From the NCBI GenBank assembly GCA_023264915.1, contig JAHFUU010000082.1, positions 1 through 8,318 on the forward strand: DNA of 8,318 bases, in the 5' to 3' direction. This DNA comes from Microthrixaceae bacterium. GTDB lineage: Bacteria > Actinomycetota > Acidimicrobiia > Acidimicrobiales > Acidimicrobilacustridaceae. The translations under genes were made by a program, and so were the position numbers. Each line of letters begins with the position of its first letter. Position 1 is the first letter of the stretch. Under the pieces are notes generated by a model that had not been told where the DNA came from, searched no databases, and was given only the letters and a program-made list of their open reading frames with translations. Below, one piece after another: positions 6,443 to 8,318 of this stretch.

Positions 6443-7285
6443 GTGGCTGAACGTCGCAGCGAGACAGTTGTCGCGGGGCTGGCGTTTCCCGAGTGCCCGC
6501 GCTGGCATGGCGGATGGCTCTGGTTCGCCGACATGCATGACCGGCAGGTCATGCGCATGGCGAAGAACGGCCACGTCGAGGTGGTCATCAACGTGCCCGG
6601 ACAACCCGGCGGGATCGGCTGGCTGCCCGACGGGCGGATGCAGATCGTGTCGATGACCGACCAGCGGTTGATGCGCGTCGAGAACGGCCGGCTGACCGAG
6701 GTCGCCAGGCTGGCTCCGTATGTGAGCTCGGACTGCAACGACATGGCGATCCACCCGGTCACGGGCCGCTCCTACATCGGCAACTTCGGGTTCGACCTCG
6801 AGGGTGGCGGCGACCCGCGGCCCACGACGCTCGTGTGCGTCGAGCCCGAGGGCGATGCCTGGGTGGTTGCCGAGAACCTCCATTTCCCCAACGGCTGCGT
6901 CATCACGCCTGACGGTCGCACCCTCATCGTTGCCGAGTCGTTCGGCTACCGGCTCTCGGCCTATGCGATCGAGCAGGACGGCTCGCTGTCTGATCCACGG
7001 GTCTGGGCAGACCTGCAACCCAACGTCCCCGACGGGATATGCCTCGATGCGTCGGGTGCCGTGTGGGTGGCAGACCCCGTGAACGAGGGGGTCATGAGGG
7101 TCCTCGAAGGTGTCGGCCCGGTCGAGTGGATCCCCTTTGACCGCGGCGCGTACGCGTGCGAGCTGGGCGGTGAGGATGGCCGGACCCTCTTCGTTTGCAC
7201 CGCTGAGACCTCAGTCGCCGAGCAGACCGTGCGGCTCCACACCGGCAGGATCGAGGCCGTCGAGGTGGACGTGCCCCGCGCGTGA
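6443..7285 (+). CDS. SMP-30/gluconolactonase family enzyme
   Basis: 280 residues from GTG, the usual length for this six-bladed beta-propeller family of metal-dependent lactonases and hydrolases. Family landmarks appear in order: FPECPRW (15-21) with metal-ligand Glu17, DCNDMAIHP (97-105) with Asn99, FPNGCVITPDGRTLIVAES (148-166) with Asn150, and VPDGICLDASGAVWVAD (195-211) with Asp197. These align well with the Glu, Asn, Asn and Asp metal site of human SMP30, so the enzyme should be active. No signal peptide is visible, so it is probably cytoplasmic. The substrate is not predictable: gluconolactone and other sugar or xenobiotic lactones are all known in the family. Its stop is 36 bases from the stop of the convergent tetR gene, and nothing nearby suggests a sugar pathway. 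Confidence 0.88.
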   Translation: MAERRSETVVAGLAFPECPRWHGGWLWFADMHDRQVMRMAKNGHVEVVINVPGQPGGIGWLPDGRMQIVSMTDQRLMRVENGRLTEVARLAPYVSSDCNDMAIHPVTGRSYIGNFGFDLEGGGDPRPTTLVCVEPEGDAWVVAENLHFPNGCVITPDGRTLIVAESFGYRLSAYAIEQDGSLSDPRVWADLQPNVPDGICLDASGAVWVADPVNEGVMRVLEGVGPVEWIPFDRGAYACELGGEDGRTLFVCTAETSVAEQTVRLHTGRIEAVEVDVPRA

Positions 7286-7321
7286 CCCTGCCCGCATCGA
7301 TCCGAGCAGAGACGGGCCGGC

Positions 7322-7909
7322 TCAGTCGTCCGGGACGAGCGCCGCACGCAAGAAGTTGATCAGCTCACGCCTGCGGACCACAGTCGAGCGCAAGGTCGGC
7401 TCGATGCCCACTGCCCGCAGCACCTCGACCTCGGTGGCCACGCCGACGATGGTCGAGTACACGCTGACCAGCAGCAGGCGGGCGTCGCAACGCCTGAACC
7501 TCCCGGCGTCCATCTCTGCATCGAGGAAGGCTGTGGCCCTCTCGACCAGAGGTTCGAAGTTCTCGACCAGCCGCCCTGCTGCCGGCGGGCCGAGCCGGCT
7601 CATCTCCCTCAACAGGCCGAGCTGCTCTGGCTGTCGGATCGCGACCCGGAACACCGTCCGCACGAGCACCTCGATGCGGACGAAGCCCTCTGGCGCATCC
7701 ACAAGTGAGGTCTCGAGCAACTTGGCGATCTCGGCTGAGGACGTGTCGATGACGGCATCCAGCAGGGCAGGCTTGTTCGGGAAGTAGTAGAGGATCGTCT
7801 GCTTGGTGATGCCGAGCTCCCGCGCGAGCTGGTCAAGGGAGGTCGCTTCATAGCCCCTTGTCCCGAACGAAGCGAGTGCCGCCTCGAGGATCCGCTCCTC
7901 TGTGCCCAC
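7322..7909 (-). CDS. TetR-family transcriptional regulator
   Basis: 195 residues. The N-terminal TetR DNA-binding domain (about 3-50) is clear: EERILEAALASFGTRGYEAT, then LDQLARELGITKQTILYYF (25-43) and the NKPALLDAVI that closes the three-helix unit. The C-terminal part (55-190) is the variable ligand-binding and dimerisation region and gives no reliable ligand. The start is GTG; no ribosome binding site precedes it, but a TACCAT box ends seven bases upstream, so the message is probably leaderless. That box lies inside a 16-base perfect palindrome touching the start codon, the expected site for autorepression. A near-copy precedes the divergent acyl-CoA reductase-like gene, its probable target. 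An acyl-CoA or related lipid ligand is a guess from that neighbour. Confidence 0.93.
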   Translation of the reverse strand: MGTEERILEAALASFGTRGYEATSLDQLARELGITKQTILYYFPNKPALLDAVIDTSSAEIAKLLETSLVDAPEGFVRIEVLVRTVFRVAIRQPEQLGLLREMSRLGPPAAGRLVENFEPLVERATAFLDAEMDAGRFRRCDARLLLVSVYSTIVGVATEVEVLRAVGIEPTLRSTVVRRRELINFLRAALVPDD

Positions 7910-7924
7910 CTACCATATGGTAGG
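7909..7924. promoter_or_regulatory. Operator O1, 16-base perfect palindrome at the tetR start
   Basis: CCTACCATATGGTAGG is a perfect 8+8 palindrome, a common length for TetR-family operators. It overlaps the first base of the tetR start codon and contains the likely tetR -10 box (TACCAT on the minus strand, seven bases before GTG), so binding would block tetR transcription. Confidence 0.75.
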
Positions 7925-7933
7925 CACCTTCGG

Positions 7934-7960
7934 CCCGGGACTTGACAACTCGGTCCCGGG
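7934..7960. repeat. Inverted repeat with 7-base arms in the tetR/reductase gap
   Basis: CCCGGGA (7934-7940) pairs with TCCCGGG (7954-7960) around a 13-base spacer. The spacer contains a perfect TTGACA on the plus strand, but no good -10 follows at 16-18 bases, so a promoter there is unproven. It may be a second factor's site or a chance GC-rich dyad. Confidence 0.4.
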
Positions 7961-7977
7961 TCGGCATTCGGGGTCGA

Positions 7978-8020
7978 TCGCGACAGCAGAGATAGCCCCT
8001 GAGCTGGGCATCTGTCGCGA
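7978..8020. repeat. Inverted repeat with 9-base arms in the tetR/reductase gap
   Basis: TCGCGACAG (7978-7986) is perfectly repeated in inverse as CTGTCGCGA (8012-8020), 25 bases apart. The pair lies between the two candidate TetR operators and is unrelated to them in sequence. It could be a binding site for another regulator or an RNA stem if an upstream promoter is used. Confidence 0.45.
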
Positions 8021-8032
8021 GTTGGGCGAGTG

Positions 8033-8048
8033 CCTACCAAATGGTAGA
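8033..8048. promoter_or_regulatory. Operator O2, near-copy of O1 before the reductase gene
   Basis: CCTACCAAATGGTAGA differs from O1 at two of 16 positions and keeps the arms CTACCA and TGGTAG intact. It lies between a TTGGGC (8022) and a GACAAT box, directly upstream of the reductase start. Its centre is 124 bases from that of O1, close to twelve helical turns. Confidence 0.72.
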
Positions 8049-8052
8049 CAAT
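8047..8052 (+). promoter_or_regulatory. Possible -10 box of the reductase gene
   Basis: GACAAT shares four of six bases with TATAAT and ends six bases before GTG 8059, repeating the leaderless spacing seen at murF, ddl and tetR. It touches O2, so repressor binding would occlude it. Confidence 0.35.
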
Positions 8053-8058
8053 GGCGCC

Positions 8059-8318
8059 GTGGATGCTCCCACCATCGACCAGCCGATCGGGGCCCCAGTC
8101 CGAGATGCGCTCGCCGGCAAGAGGATCTTCATCACGGGCACCACAGGGTTCCTGGGCACGAACCTTCTCGAGAGGCTCCTCAGATCGGTGCCCGGCTCTG
8201 ACATCGTCTTGTTGATCCGTCCCGGCAGGCGATCCACGGTCGACCAGCGGGTCAAGCGCGAGATATTCAAGAACGACGCCTTTGACCGCCTGCGGAGCAC
8301 CCTCGGAAAGGACGGCTT
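8059..8318 (+). CDS. Fatty acyl-CoA reductase-like SDR protein (3' end outside window)
   Basis: Only the first 86 codons are present; the frame runs off the right edge. Residues 21-33 (KRIFITGTTGFLG) are a Rossmann TGxxGFLG nucleotide-binding motif, followed by LLERLLRSVP (36-45), VLLIRP (50-55) and a helix ending DAFDRLRSTLG. This order is typical of the fatty acyl-CoA reductase ('male sterility') branch of extended SDRs, which reduce acyl-CoA with NADPH to fatty aldehyde or alcohol, for example for wax or ether lipids. A thioester-reductase domain of another enzyme is less likely because the motif is N-terminal. The start is uncertain: ATG 8041 is in frame and adds six residues but lies inside operator O2. 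GTG 8059 is preferred for the -10 spacing. Probably controlled by the adjacent TetR. Confidence 0.82.
   Translation, partial: MDAPTIDQPIGAPVRDALAGKRIFITGTTGFLGTNLLERLLRSVPGSDIVLLIRPGRRSTVDQRVKREIFKNDAFDRLRSTLGKDG

Noticed and set aside
7290..7317. GCCCG/CGGGC pairing between the convergent SMP-30-like and tetR genes as a terminator
   Set aside because: Only five pairs around an 18-base loop and no T-run; indistinguishable from chance in this composition.
7110..7787. 225-codon frame on the plus strand across the end of the SMP-30-like gene and opposite tetR
   Set aside because: Ser/Arg/Thr-rich translation without motifs, overlapping two well-supported genes; a typical high-GC shadow frame.
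7942..7970. Promoter from the perfect TTGACA at 7942
   Set aside because: No acceptable -10 follows at 16-18 bases (CATTCG region), and the hexamer lies in the spacer of an inverted repeat; not called as a promoter.

Overview
This is a GC-rich bacterial window with seven protein genes, two of them cut by the window edges. GTG starts are frequent and several start codons sit directly behind a -10-like box with no room for a ribosome binding site. These traits and the gene types suggest an actinomycete-like organism, possibly a marine or soil Acidimicrobiia. That placement is an inference from style and protein motifs, not from a marker gene. No RNA genes, mobile elements or CRISPR arrays were seen, and no stretch over 300 bases lacks a gene.

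Layout: (1) 1-1066, minus strand: the N-terminal 355 residues of an exported sulfatase resembling N-acetylglucosamine-6-sulfatase. (2) 1067-1276: a divergent control region. (3) 1277-3731, plus strand: an SPFH-domain protein with two zinc ribbons, then a membrane-anchored Tim44-like-domain protein with its own zinc ribbon. They are separated by about 230 bases that hold a possible promoter and a 19-codon upstream ORF. (4) 3824-5146, minus strand: murF. (5) 5222-6316, plus strand: ddl. MurF and Ddl act in succession in peptidoglycan precursor synthesis and are transcribed divergently from a 75-base gap. (6) 6443-7285, plus strand: an SMP-30/gluconolactonase-type enzyme with all its metal ligands. 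(7) 7322-7909, minus strand: a TetR-family regulator. (8) From about 8059, plus strand: the N-terminus of a fatty acyl-CoA reductase-like SDR, cut by the right edge.

The clearest regulatory unit is the tetR/reductase pair. A 16-base perfect palindrome abuts the tetR start, and a near-copy lies just before the reductase start, with two further inverted repeats between them. This is a textbook arrangement for a self-repressing TetR that also controls the divergent reductase. The least explained unit is the SPFH/Tim44-like zinc-ribbon pair, which may be a membrane-maintenance module. Its function cannot be settled from sequence alone.
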